Below are positions 21,263-32,199 of a stretch of 64,000 bases of DNA, one piece after another. Below the pieces are notes generated by a model, which saw only the letters and a program-made list of their open reading frames with translations, was not told the DNA's origin and did not search any database. Numbering within the stretch: position 1 is the first letter of the stretch; each line of letters opens with the position of its first letter. The DNA is taken from positions 6,749,501 through 6,813,500 of the forward strand of contig NC_068975.1 in NCBI RefSeq assembly GCF_016808095.1. The letters are read 5' to 3'. The position numbers and the translations under genes were made by a program. Origin of the DNA: Vigna angularis. Lineage: Eukaryota; Streptophyta; Magnoliopsida; Fabales; Fabaceae.

Positions 21263-22457
21263 ATGGTCTCCTCATCGGGAAAAAGAATCAAGACTGTGGG
21301 AAATAAGAGGAAGGAACCAAAGCGCCCCTATTCCAACAAGTTCCTCTCCCGTAGACATGAGCAACACTTCCTCACTGTCCAAGATAGAAGGCTTTTGATG
21401 GAGCGGAAGGCGGGTTGGATATCAGACTTGGCTCCACAATTTGGAGAGGAACTAGAGAGCAGAAAGTGGGAGAGAATAGCCACGTACCCTACACCAGCCA
21501 ACATAGCAGTGGTCAAGGAGTTTTACACAAATTCAAGACCACTGGGTGACTCTCACATAGAGGACTATATGAGCTATGTTAAAGGAAAAATCATTTGGTA
21601 CGGTCCTGACTCTATTAATAGGTTTCTGCATACTGAATGGACTGGTGTGCAGTGTTAGTTTGCTCTGTACATGGAAGAAGGAGCAAATTTGAAGGATATG
21701 GAGAGTGTGCTATGTGTGCCTAGAGGGCATTTTCAGAGGAATACGAATGATTAGGAGAGCTGATCTGACTCCCATTGCAAAATACTGGATGACATTTTCT
21801 CATGCCAATATTCAGCCTTGTTCTCATGTTTTTGATATTATTGTCAGCAGGGCCCTTTTTCTGTATTGTGTGCTTAGAGGGATGAGCATTAATATTGGCC
21901 AGGTCATAGCAAGTGAGATTCAGACTTGTGCCAGTACTATGAACAACAAGGCACCCTTGGGGCATCCATTTCTGATCACACACCTTTATGAGTTAGCTGG
22001 GGTTAACACTTCTTCACCACCATTGGAGCGGCCTAGGAAGGCGATTGATGAGGCCTACTATAAACAATATTGTGGAGGAGATGAGGTAGCTCAGTCAATA
22101 CCACCACGACGTTCCTCTAGAAGGAGAGGACCACCACAAGCACATGCACCGCCTCATGATGTAGAGCCTTTTCAGACGAGGGACATGTATATGTCTCTAA
22201 TGGAGGACAAGTTGTAGTCTATTCACAGAGGGCAAGTAGCCACTGCGGAGATGATCATCGGGATGTATGATACACCCCCTGGAAGATGGTGGACTATGGA
22301 TGAATTCAACAATGTAGTGGCATGGCCAGAAGAGCAGGCATAGGGCAGTGGAGTTGGAGCAGGTGAAGCTCCAACTATGGAGGAAGATCATGAGGATGAT
22401 GATGATTTTGAAGATGCTGAAGGAGAGGAGGAAGATTCTGACGATAGCATAGGTTGA
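21263..22457 (+). pseudogene. Accessory ORF of element B, putative plant transposon protein family
   Basis: About 400 codons. The N-terminus is basic (SSGKRIKTVGNKRKEPKRPY); the central domain has PTPANIAVVKEFYTN, YVKGKIIWYGPDSINRFL, ADLTPIAKYWMTFSHANIQP, ALFLYCVLRGMSINIGQVI and LGHPFLITHLYELAGV; the tail has RRSSRRRG and ends in a strongly acidic run (about 22,377-22,450). The start ATG is at 21,263. Breaks: TAG at 21,656-21,658, a frame change near 21,725, TAG at 22,215-22,217 and near 22,341. It sits downstream of pol, the place of env-like or extra ORFs in Athila-type elements. Function unknown. Confidence 0.82.
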
Positions 22458-23729
22458 TGAGTAGCTGAGATAGCATCTACTAATGGATGTTATCAACACT
22501 AGAGCAGGACTTTTCTTATCTTTTGTTTTGTATTACTGAACTTATTTTCTTCTATTTTTAAATAGGTTGTGATGTACTCAGTTTGAAACTTTATCTTATG
22601 TGATGGTTTGATTGACTTGTGCATGATGAGTATTGCTTGATGATGCTTGGATATTGATTGATGTTAAGATTGTACACCATATGCTAATATACAGGTGGTT
22701 GTTCATGAGCTATGTGAACAGATGCATGATGTTGTGATTGTGATTATGATGCTAAGCAAGATTTGTATCTAGAATATATGGAATGTTAAATGAGCCTATA
22801 TGTGAGGTTTTGAACTCCAGAGTTTTATTGAATGATGACTATTACTTTGAAAGCATGAATGACTTTGCCCAGGTTTCTGTGATTGAATCAATTGGTTGCA
22901 TGTGTCATATGATCAAGGCCATTTGTTGTTATCCCTTTTTAGCCAATGCATGATTTTAACCCAGTAAAAGAGAGCATAAGGTGTTCTATCCTTTGAACCT
23001 CTAGCCTTAGACATGATATGAAAACCCTTTTTGATAATATTTACCTTGAGTTAAGTTGAGAATATTTGTTGTATTGATAAAGGTTCAAGTTTGGGGTTGT
23101 TGGGAAAATTGAAAAGGGAAAATAAATAAGCCTTCAGCTAAGTGTTGGGCAAATAAAAAGCAAAAGAAAAAAGAAAGAAAAAGAAAATCTCAATGCAAGG
23201 GAAAGTTGGGAAGAAGTGAGAATCGTTGTGAATGAATCTCTTAACTCAAGGATTTTCTGATCTAGAAACACCAATTTTCTTCTTAACCCAGCCACATTAT
23301 AAGCCATAGAAAAGTCCTTGTGATGATGCTTGCTTGTGAATGTGTTTGATTGTGGTTAAATGAAAGGCAAAGTTGATCCATGTGACATTGTGATAGTAGA
23401 GTGAATGAGTGACCTCTATATACACTTGTGTGATTGAGTGAAATACTTTATCTAGTGAGGAATGATTTCATGAGCACTTGATTACATCTATGCTTAGTTA
23501 ATTGATCATTCATGAGAATAGCATCTGTTGGAGAGTATGTGATTATGTGAACACTATGATGAGTAGTTGTGAATCAAGGCATGTGTGCATCTTGACTGAA
23601 TTCTATTTGATAAGCTTATTTGAGTAATTACTTGTCTTGAAAGGAAGAGTTTTTGAATGTGTTGAACCATTGTATTGATTGGTGGAAGACTCAGTTACAT
23701 CTTGTTTGCTTGAGGACAAGAAAATTTCT
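22458..23729 (+). other. 3' untranslated region of element B
   Basis: About 1.27 kb without an ORF. An internal purine tract AAGTTTGGGGTTGT is at 23,087-23,100. Downstream of about 23,340 it matches element A before its LTR. Confidence 0.7.
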
Positions 23730-23742
23730 AAGTTTGGGGTTG
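23730..23742 (+). other. Polypurine tract of element B
   Basis: AAGTTTGGGGTTG abutting the 3' LTR start TGATAATAA. Confidence 0.75.
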
Positions 23743-24282
23743 TGATAATAATTGAAAAACTGTTATTTTTATACTTAATTTTGACATCTAAAATACCCTT
23801 TATGACTTACAATATAGCTTGAAATCATGTTTTTCCTTAAGTTGTGGAAATAAGAGAGTTGGATGGGTTTTATGATTGGTTTTCCTTGTTTTGGCAGAAA
23901 TTTAGAAGAATTGGATGAAAGAAGTTGAAGTAGCAAGACTTAGAAAAGGAAGGAAAAGTGCACAAAGTATCGTAGTCACTGCTCAGCGCCATTTCACCGC
24001 GGAGCGCCATTTTACCGCTGAGCGCCAGCTTGCTTGTTGAGTACACTATAGCGTGCTTAAGCGTCATCGTTGAGGGCTAATTCTGAGTGTCGCACTCACC
24101 GCTCAATGCCATTTCACCGCGAGAGCCGTTTAACTCATTCAATTGCATAATTATTGATTTTGTCACTATGGACACATATGAGGAAATCTAGAACTGGAGA
24201 AATTCTCCCAGAAGCAATATTACCTAGACATAGGAATAGGAGGATCGGTTGCCTTTAAGCTTCTATGTAAATGTAATGCATG
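23743..24282 (+). repeat. Truncated 3' LTR of element B, core promoter deleted
   Basis: Begins TGATAATAATTG. Near 24,130 it jumps from the motif-rich U3 to AACTCATTCAATTGC, skipping about 350 bp that include the TATA box in the 5' LTR (15,007-15,355). It breaks off at 24,282 after CATGATTAAT where element G begins. Confidence 0.82.
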
Positions 24283-24944
24283 ATTAATGCCGCATTGGAG
24301 GTGACAACCCGGGGGGCGATGTTGACTTGGTGCGCTCGCGAGCTTGCATACCAGAGGCGATCCCGCGATCTTCAAGCCGAGCTGGACGAGGAGAAGAAGA
24401 CTTCAGCCGCTCTCCGGGCTCGAGTAGAAGCTTTGGCCATAGACCATGCGGATGTGCTGAGAGGAAGGTCGACCTATAAACGAAGCTGGATGATGCTCGT
24501 ACTGAGTTGACCCAAGTCTCTGAACAACTGAAATCCGCTCAGGCTAAGGTTGATTGGTCAGTGGAAGAAGTTGGTAAGCTAAGAGTCGAGGTTAAGAGGT
24601 TGGGAAGGAGAGATGAGGAGCTGACTGGTCAGAACGAACGCCTCACTTTCGAGCTTCTTAAAGCGAACGAGACGGTCACGATGTTGAATTCAAACGTGGT
24701 GATCGAGCATGAGGAAGGTTTTAACAAGGCGATGCACCAAGCGGCCTTCCTCTTGAATGTGGACCCTCTGCCTCCGGTTTCGATATCGACTAAGATGTGT
24801 TCGATGGAAAGATGCTGCCCATTGATGTGGACGAACCCGCGCAAGTCGACATTGTTGCTCTTGAAGATCCGTTGGTGGAGGATCAGGCCGAAGGGAATGA
24901 GTAGGTGGCCTTCCAGCCGGGGGAGAGGGATATTTTGTTGGTTT
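24283..24944 (+). pseudogene. Antisense extra ORF of element G, C-terminal coiled coil
   Basis: Runs against the pol of the same element. Encodes a long helix with heptads: QAELDEEKKTSAALRARVEA, then LTQVSEQLKSAQAKVDWSV, KLRVEVKRLGRRDEELTGQN. It ends in an acidic tail (DVDEPAQVDIVALEDPLVED) and stops at about 24,942-24,944. A frame change near 24,505, another near 24,770 and a TAA near 24,795 break it. This resembles the C-terminus of proteins annotated as putative gypsy-type transposase in legumes; the matching N-terminal domain is seen in element F. Confidence 0.7.
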
Positions 24945-25360
24945 TTGTCTATGGGGCCAAACGTAAAACACTTAGGTTTGTTAGGTGTTTTCCTATCGGC
25001 CTCTTAATACCATTTATTGTAATTGACATCCTTCTTTTGCCTTTTATGAAAGATATTTTGCTTAAGTATCGTCTTGGTTTATTTTCTCACTTGTCGGGTA
25101 ATCCCCGCGCCTCCTATAATCCGCGACTCGTTTAATGATCCGTTTAAGTGTAATTTCGTTGTGCTGAACGACTCATTTTGGAACTTCATTCATTTAACTG
25201 TGCTTTCTTGTTACCGAGTGGTCGGTATTACCGTTCTTTGGTAGACCAAGTTGGTAGTCGTTCCTTTTCATCAATGCTTAGCCAAGTTGGTAGTAATTCC
25301 TTTTCATATATCCTTTCAACTTGGATTTCTTTAAACCGAGCGGCAACGGTTTTTAGTTCG

Positions 25361-26050
25361 TCGCTCGATCAAGTTGACAACAGTTTCATTTCGGAACTCA
25401 GTTCATCAACTTAGAGTTCTTCAAAGTGAGCGGCAGGGATTTGTCATTCACCGCTCGATCAAGTTGACGGTAGTTCCTTTTCGGAACTCCGTTCATCAAC
25501 TTGGATTTCTTCAGACTGAGCAGCAGGGATTTGCCATGCACCGCTCGACCAAGTTGACAGCAGTTCCTTTTCGGAACTCTGTTCATCAACTTGGATTTCT
25601 CTTGACCGAACGACAAGGATTCTTCGTTCACCGCTCGACCAAGTTGACAGCAGTTCCTTTTCGGAACTCTGTTCATCAACTTAGATTTCTTCGAACCGAG
25701 CGGCAGGGATTTGTCGTGCACTGCTTGACCAAGTTGACAGCAGTTCCTTTTCGGAACTCCGTTCATCAACTTGGATTTCTCCCTATCGAGCGGTAGGGAT
25801 TTGTCGTTCACTGCTCGACCAAGTTGACAATAGTTCCTTTTCGGAACTGTGTTCATCAACTTCGATTTCTCCCGACCGAGCAGCAGGGATTTTCCGTTCA
25901 CTGCTCGACCAAGTTAACAGCAGTTCCTTTTCGGAACTCCGTTCATCAACTTGGATTTCTTCAGACTGAGCGGCAGGGATTTTTCGTTCACCGCTCAACA
26001 AAGTTAACAACAATTCCTTTTCGGAACACCGCTCATCAACTTGGGTTTTG
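25361..26050 (+). repeat. 90-bp minisatellite in element G
   Basis: About 7.7 copies; unit starts with CCGCTCGACCAAGTTGAC fall at 25,361, 25,451, 25,541, 25,631, 25,721, 25,811, 25,901 and 25,991, exactly 90 bp apart. Diverged half-units extend back to about 25,230. Because 90 is a multiple of three, both strands stay open for long stretches; I treat those as by-products. Confidence 0.93.
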
Positions 26051-26155
26051 TTTCTTCGTTCGTCCTTCATCGATTATATTGTAATAATTTGTTCGGGGAT
26101 AACGGTCTTGGATATTGTATTAATCATTGAAAAGAGGAGTACAATAATTGATTAG

Positions 26156-27765
26156 TTAACTAAAGTAAAACTTTAAATGAGTGGCGTTCCAAGTGTTTGG
26201 GATTTGGCGTCCGTGTGGATGCGTGAGCCTATACGCCCCGTTACCCAGGGCTTCCACAATTTGAAAAGGCCCCTCCCATTTAGCAGCAAGCTTGCCGTGT
26301 GAGGCCGTGTGGCGGGCTTCACTAGTCTTCCTCCACACTAGGTCTCCTTCTTCGTGGTTTTTGGGTCAAACCTTGGAGTTGTATTTCCTTTCTACCATCC
26401 GCTTGCATGCTTCTGCTCTTAGTGTTGCCTGCCCTCTTCGCTCCTCCAAGGTATGCAACTCCACCCAAAGATCGGCGTCGTTTATCTGAAGATCCTGTAC
26501 CTGCCTCTACAAGGATGCCTCTCCCAGTTCGACTAGCAACATGGCATAGGTCCCATATGTCAAGTTGAAAGGAGTTTCACTGGTCGTTCCGTGTGGCGTG
26601 CATATGTAGGCCCACACGACGTTTGTTTAGCTCCGCCACGACAGTCTTGTTGACGGCCTCCACTTGGTCCTTTGTTTGGGGGTGTTCCACGGAACTGGTC
26701 ACGTGTTTGATTCCCAAACTCTTGTAAATTCGTCCAGCTTCTTATCGATGAACTGTCGTCTGTTGTTAGTGATAATTGTTTGGGGAAGGCCGAAACGGCA
26801 AATCAACCTCCAGCAAAAGTTCTGCACTTAGGCTTTCGTAATAGTAGAAAGAGCCTCGGCCTCGACCCACTTGGTGAAATAGTCAATCGCGACGAGGAGG
26901 AACTTCTTTTGTGCCATCCGCGGGGGAAATGGACCGACAATATTCATTCCCCATTGGGCGAACGGCCATGGAGATATGAGTGGGTTCAAATTATGCGGTG
27001 GTGCGTGTACATCATTGGCGTGGGCCTGACAGTTGATGCACTTCTGAACAAACGTCTTGTGTCTTCCTCCATAGTCAGCCAGTAGTATCCAGCTCGCAGC
27101 ACCCGGACTTTCAAAGTTCGACGTCTGGTGTGAAATCTGCAAACACCATTGTCGAGCTCATCCATGACGTATCGTGCTTCCTCCTTAGTGCGGCATTTGA
27201 GGAGGGGGGTAGAAAATCCTCTCCGGTACAGGTCGTCGTTTACCACTAAGTAGCGGGCAATCTTTTCGGCATCGGTTAGTCGAATTGACTAGCTTGCGTC
27301 CTCCTAGGCCATTAATGCTCAGATTTCCGCTCGCCAATCCCCGACCTCATCTTTTGTCACGGTCAAACACTCCACTGATGGTTGTAGCAGCACCTGGCGT
27401 ATGATTATAGTCAACTGACATTTGTCTTTACCCGAACTTAGCTTTTATAACATGTCCGCCCTGTAGTTGTCCTCGCGGGGGATGTGTCGGATGTCAACTT
27501 GTTCAAACGTTTTGGCTAAGGCCGAAGCCTTGTGGAAATATCGAAGAAGGTTCTCCTCCTTCACCTGAAATTCTCTATTCATTATCCCTACTACGAGTTG
27601 GGAATTCGTCTAGCATACTACCTTCCTAGCCCCTATATCCCTTGCCAATTCTAAACCTGCCACTAGGGCTTCATACTCCGCTTTATTATTGGAGGTTTTG
27701 AACTTGAAGATCAGAGAGTGTTCTAGTAAGAAGTCGTTCGGGCCTTCTAAATAAAAGATGACTTG
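26156..27765 (-). pseudogene. Pol 3' part of element G: archaeal-type RNase H and integrase
   Basis: From 27,765 downwards: LEGPNDFLLEHSLIFKFKT, SNNKAEYEALVAGLELARDI, then QVDIRHIPREDNYRAD (RNase H); LYRRGFSTPLLKC, LRAGYYWLTMEED, WGMNIVGPFPPRMAQKKF, AIDYFTKWVEAE (integrase zinc and core region); WRKTSEARHTASHGKLAAKW, GNGAYRLTHPHGRQIPNTWN and HLKFYFS-stop (C-terminus, stop at 26,156). Many stops and frame changes. The RNase H is the second type found in the Tat lineage. Confidence 0.88.
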
Positions 27766-28041
27766 AGGTTAATTATTAAATAAAAGGCCAATGATTAATA
27801 TATCAAGGTTTTTACTCCTTACACCCTCATAATTTTTTATGTACTAACCCAAAATGTTTCAAAATGATCATTTTATCCGTCATAAAATTGTCCTTTGAAT
27901 TGTTACAAGATATATCAATTGTCCCATGACACAAACGAGGTCGAGTCATAAATTATGATGCTTAGACTGTAACCCTAGTTATGTATTAACTAATAATTAT
28001 AACTTTTAGACCAATGATAAGTGTTTGATCGATATATTTTA
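27766..28041. other. AT-rich sequence, no gene seen
   Basis: Begins where the RNase H homology of element G ends. No ORF or repeat found; the right end is the left copy of the MITE's 9-bp target duplication. Confidence 0.6.
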
Positions 28042-28120
28042 GGTTTAAACCCGCGGATGGTTCTCATATTTGTATGGGAATCTCAATTTCAAATATAAGG
28101 ACCATCTGAGGGGTTAAACC
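28042..28120. mobile_element. 79-bp Mutator-type MITE
   Basis: A foldback from GGTTTAAACCC to GGGGTTAAACC whose arms (GGTTTAA..., then GATGGTYCTCATATTTG-type sequence) pair across most of its length. Flanked by a perfect 9-bp duplication TATATTTTA at 28,033-28,041 and 28,121-28,129. Nine-base duplications are the mark of Mutator superfamily insertions. Confidence 0.85.
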
Positions 28121-28322
28121 TATATTTTATAGAAAAATTTTCTGAAACACATATAATATCTTCTAGAATGAGTTTTTCACAACATCATAAAATGTGTTTC
28201 AGAAGGACTTTTTATCCACATATATATTTTGTTATGCTAATACGGTGTAATAAATGTTAAATAATGAAAGAGTTTATATTTTTTATACTTTTCAACATAG
28301 ATACCTTATAATGGTTATAATA

Positions 28323-29443
28323 TACTAGTGCATAATTGACCTTTAACATTACCCGTAGACGTCGGATCACAAAACAACCAACGTAAATTATTGACTGGTG
28401 GCATTTTCGTAAATAAGTTGGACACATAAACGTCTGTTAAAGGGGGCACCCACGTATATAATGTTATAGACGTCGGTGCCCCTCCTAACAGACGTTTATA
28501 TGTCTCACAGGTAGATGAAAAGTTATTTTTTTCCGCCATAGAGACGTTTGATCCCGGCACCCCGACGTCTATATACGATTATAGACGTCGGTCCCCTCTC
28601 ACCGACATCTATATGCTTGACAAGTAGGTGAAAAGTTGTTTTTTCTGCCATATGGATGTCTGATCCAGCCATCCGACGTCTAAATGGCTTGACAGGGTAG
28701 GTGAAAAGTTGTTTTGGACGTCATATTAGTGAGGGGCCCGACGTCTAGGCGAGAATAGACGTCGGTGCCCTCAGTGTCTGACGTCTTGGTTCCTGTTAAA
28801 TTAGAAATCAAACCCGCAGTTAGTCGCACTTCATCGTCTTCCTTCTCGCCTTTTCTCTCCGCGACATTGCATTTACAAGTGCGTTTTGTCTCGTTTGAAC
28901 CGTTTAAATTTACTTTTACTCCGATTAAATTAGTCTTTGATGGATTATCTTCCATTTGAACCGATTAAAATGATTTTTTGTTGTGTTTTGGTGCAGTTTT
29001 TCTCGTGTCTTTAGGTAGCGTAGTAGCACATTCTCCCTTTGCTAGTTTCCTCGTAAGGAAAACTTGCGTCTTTTGGATGTCTTATAGCATTTCAACCCAA
29101 AAACGAACCTGGGTCCTTGCCTAGTTCTCATGTCACCGTATTCGTTTTCATTGCCGGTTGGAATGGAACTAGGCAAGGACCGAGATTAGATTTTCGGTTG
29201 AAATGCCATAAGAGGTCCAAAAGACGCAACCTTTTCTTATGACGAAACTAGCAAAGGAAGAAGGTGCTACTACGCTACCCAAAGACACGAACTGTAGTAG
29301 ACATCGGTTAATGTCATGTTTGATGTCTATAGAGCCCTTAGATGTCGGTTAATGCCATGTCTGATATCTATAAAGACGTCGGATCGGGATCAGACGTTAA
29401 AAGCCCAAAATAACATATTTCTGAAACCCTTTCTACACCAGTG
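28323..29443. mobile_element. CACTA-type element 1 (1.12 kb, non-autonomous)
   Basis: Ends TACTAGTGCA (left, first base C to T) and CACTGGTGTA (right, inverted), with a 3-bp duplication ATA at 28,320-28,322 and 29,444-29,446. Subterminal repeats of GACGTCGG type occur more than ten times on both sides in both directions. No transposase. It contains a long foldback (29,002-29,291). Confidence 0.85.
29002..29291. repeat. Long imperfect foldback inside CACTA element 1
   Basis: Arms 29,002-29,127 and 29,166-29,291 are 126 bases each with a 38-base loop. Aligned without gaps to a good approximation, they share runs such as GTAGCGTAGTAGCAC, TTTGCTAGTTTC, TTGCGTCTTTTGGA and GGTCCTTGCCTAGTTC, with scattered mismatches. 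A transcript from either strand would fold to a miRNA-precursor-like hairpin. Confidence 0.9.
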
Positions 29444-29446
29444 ATA

Positions 29447-30716
29447 GTGAACAAACACAATTAATGGTAGAGCGTTCTCCTAGTCTTATACAGGAGAGCT
29501 TTCACATTCCAATTTTTTTAATATATAAATTGATGAATATAAAAATAATAATTCGTTTTAATTTTGGTGTATTTTATGCATGGGTACTAAAAAAAATGTA
29601 TATTCTATCTTAACACTTCCAAAATATTTATCCAAGATTAGTCACTAAACACAATATTATCACTCATAAATATTTAACACCCGTTATCATTTTAGATACA
29701 CTGACCTTTAAATTATTCATAATATATCTTGTAGTCCTTTCTTACATTATAATCCATGCAACGGAAGCAATTTTCATGTTCATAACTGAATAAACATTCC
29801 TGTTGTAGGTGAAAATAAATAAATAAATAAAATGATGAAAATAAATAAAAACAATTATGTGAATCACAATCTCACTGAGGAAGAGAATTAAATTGAATTA
29901 ATCAAGCTCAACTATATCATAATTGGTTGCACCTGTATTCAATATTTATCTTTTAGTTTACACTTAATTTTATTCAAATTTACTAATAGTATAGTTTGAA
30001 CAGTTAGCTAAATTTAATTTAATTTTTTTTTCATATTATTTATTTATTTTATGAAAAGTAAAATTAATTTCATGTTTAGTTATATTCCGTGTAGTTTCAT
30101 TAATTAAAGTCGAGTTACATTTTTCTGCAAATTTATTTAACAAACTCAAAATTCAGTATATTTGATTCATAAATAAATATATCAAGTTAACTATTGAATT
30201 GAATTTCGAACATATTCAAGTTACTTCCATTAATTATCAACCCATTTATTATCCTACTAAGATTTTGTTCAGGATAATTCCCATACTAATTTTTTTATTG
30301 TGATTTTTACTCGTTAATGTTGTTTAATGGGGGTTTATGTTTTGGGAAAATTAAGAAATTGTGATTTACACCATTGGGCTTTCCATTTTGAATTTTGGGT
30401 TACAATTCAAAGATATATTTTTCTTCCTGCACCCATCATTACTAAGCACCTCTACTAATGGAATAAGACTAAAATACCTTCTCTCTCACTGCATCATACT
30501 ACCACTTTAATCATTGTGATCATTGTTATTACGGAGAAGGAACATGACAGAGAATGCCTTGTAAAAGAAACTTATTTTGGAAAGTTTTTCCGAAACATTA
30601 TTTAATATATTCTGAAAATCTTGTTTCAAAAGACTATTCACCTTGAAAATTTAAGTTTTTTTTTCAACTTTTAGCTATTTCTCTGTATGCGATCTATAAC
30701 AACATAAAATAACCAG
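29447..30716. other. AT-rich intergenic sequence
   Basis: No ORF, RNA gene or repeat with clear ends. A short (AAAT)n run lies at about 29,815-29,860. Confidence 0.6.
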
Positions 30717-30725
30717 AATAAACAA

Positions 30726-31808
30726 GGTTTAATACCTTTTCTGGTCCCAATTTTGGTTGGAAATGTTCGAAATGGTCCTAATTTCTTTTTCTGTTCAATG
30801 TTGTCCTAAAGAACGTAATTTATGTTCAATTTAGTCTTTTTTGTAGACGGTGTTTAAATCGTTAACGGTGCACTGTCCAACTGTGCAAAATCCAAATGAG
30901 ATGGCATTTAACTGCCCATGTGGATTCCCTTAAGGCACAATGAGGTTGAAGGCAGGAAGAGGTTGAGCAGTGAGGGAGAAGAAGAAGGGAGCCGAACGGT
31001 TAGGGGGTGAGGCTAGCGAACGGTGGAAGCACGGGAGTCGATCGGTTCGCTAGAGGGATTTGCGATTTAAGCTCGTGGTCCTACAGATTTCTAGTTCTTG
31101 TGGTTTGCGGGTTTAGGGTTGGCGAGGACGATGGAGGTGTGTGCCGCGACAACGCGTTGAAGAAGGGAGAGTGGTAGTAGTAGCAGCGACCATGGTGATT
31201 CCGCTGTTGGCTATGAATGTTGTACGAAACTCGCGATTTAGGTTGGTGCTAGAGGACGAAGACTCGTGATTTGCTGCAGGTTTGATGGCATCGCGGATGG
31301 AGATGTGGTGGTTGCATGTTCTCGCGTTGAGTGGCGCGATTCTTACGGCGGTGACGGCCTAAAATGGGCTTTGCTGTGCAGCAGTGGTGGCGGCCTAAGG
31401 TTTTGGAAGCGCGAGGAAGATGATGCGCGAAGATGGTGGTTTGGTGAGCTGAGACCCTAATCAGAAATACATTTTCAAAAATTAGGGCTTAGGTGGTGGA
31501 CAAGATGATGGAGGTGCGAAGATAGTGGTTGGCCGTGACCGTGATGCCGACAATTAGGGTTAGGTGGTGGCTAGGGTTTCTGTGAAGGGGAAATTAGGGC
31601 TTCTGGAGGTAGGAGATGATGATGACGTGTCAAAGGTGATGTGTCATTTATTGCAGAGCTGGAAAGTGCGCCGTTAACGATTTAAACGTCGTTTAGAAAA
31701 AGGACTAAATTGAACATAAATTACGTTCTTTAGGACAACATTGAAAAAAAAAATTAGAACCTTTCGAACATTCTCAACCAAAATTGAGACCAAAAAAAGT
31801 ATTAAACC
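30726..31808. mobile_element. Mutator-like element (1.08 kb) with long TIRs
   Basis: Terminal inverted repeats of at least 145 bp (30,726-30,873 and 31,666-31,808, similarity continuing some 25 bp inward), starting GGTTTAATAC. Perfect 9-bp duplication AATAAACAA at 30,717-30,725 and 31,809-31,817. The inside (30,900-31,640) is much richer in G+C and CpG than its surroundings and has short open segments but no transposase, so it may be a Pack-MULE carrying host fragments; I cannot name a donor gene. Confidence 0.92.
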
Positions 31809-31817
31809 AATAAACAA

Positions 31818-32199
31818 ATATCTTATACACACGTGAGTGTGTGTTTATAAATATACATTTTTAAATATTTATAAATTATTTAAATTTAAATATAATAATT
31901 AAAAGAATAATTTTTTTTTTAAAAATTAAAAATATATATAGTTATAAATATAACTATAAATAAAATAAATTTTAGTTATTAAAATAAAAAATATTATAAA
32001 TAATATTATGTAAATAATTATTTTATATTATACATGTTTTCTAGAGCTTGTTTCAAAAACAAATTATAGAACCTAGAAAATTAGTGTAGTTTGAGATAAG
32101 TAATAAAATTTGAATATTTTAATGTTAAAAGTTCACAGCATAAATAAAAATCTTATAAAATAAATTTTATTATTTAGAGTTATACTATTTTTCTAGAAA
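31818..32199. other. Very AT-rich sequence, no gene seen
   Basis: Poly-A/T and TA-rich stretches only. Confidence 0.6.

Larger units (their letters stand above)
14742..24282 (+). mobile_element. Element B: non-autonomous Athila-type element, with a nested solo LTR
   Basis: Order: 5'-truncated LTR, tRNA-Asp site, gag with CCHC knuckle, charged linker, protease split by a solo LTR, tail ORF ending DGT-stop, stem-loop, about 1.2 kb non-coding with a second stem-loop, accessory ORF, polypurine tract, truncated 3' LTR. No RT, RNase H or integrase exists anywhere between protease and the tail ORF. The same order in element E argues this is how the family was built. It would depend on an element like A for enzymes. 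Confidence 0.88.
24283..27765 (-). mobile_element. Element G: Tat-lineage Ty3/gypsy remnant, 3' part
   Basis: On the minus strand: second (archaeal-type) RNase H, integrase, then a 3' region with 90-bp tandem repeats, then an ORF in the opposite direction. A second RNase H plus an antisense extra ORF between pol and the 3' LTR are hallmarks described for Tat-lineage elements. Both ends are truncated; GC content is higher than around it. Confidence 0.82.

Noticed and set aside
24283..25007. Host coiled-coil gene next to element B
   Set aside because: Position and orientation relative to the Tat pol, and the family type, fit an antisense extra ORF of element G better.
25374..25901. Long open frames on both strands across the 90-bp array
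   Set aside because: They arise because the unit is 90 bp and free of stops in two frames; no family resemblance and no start context.
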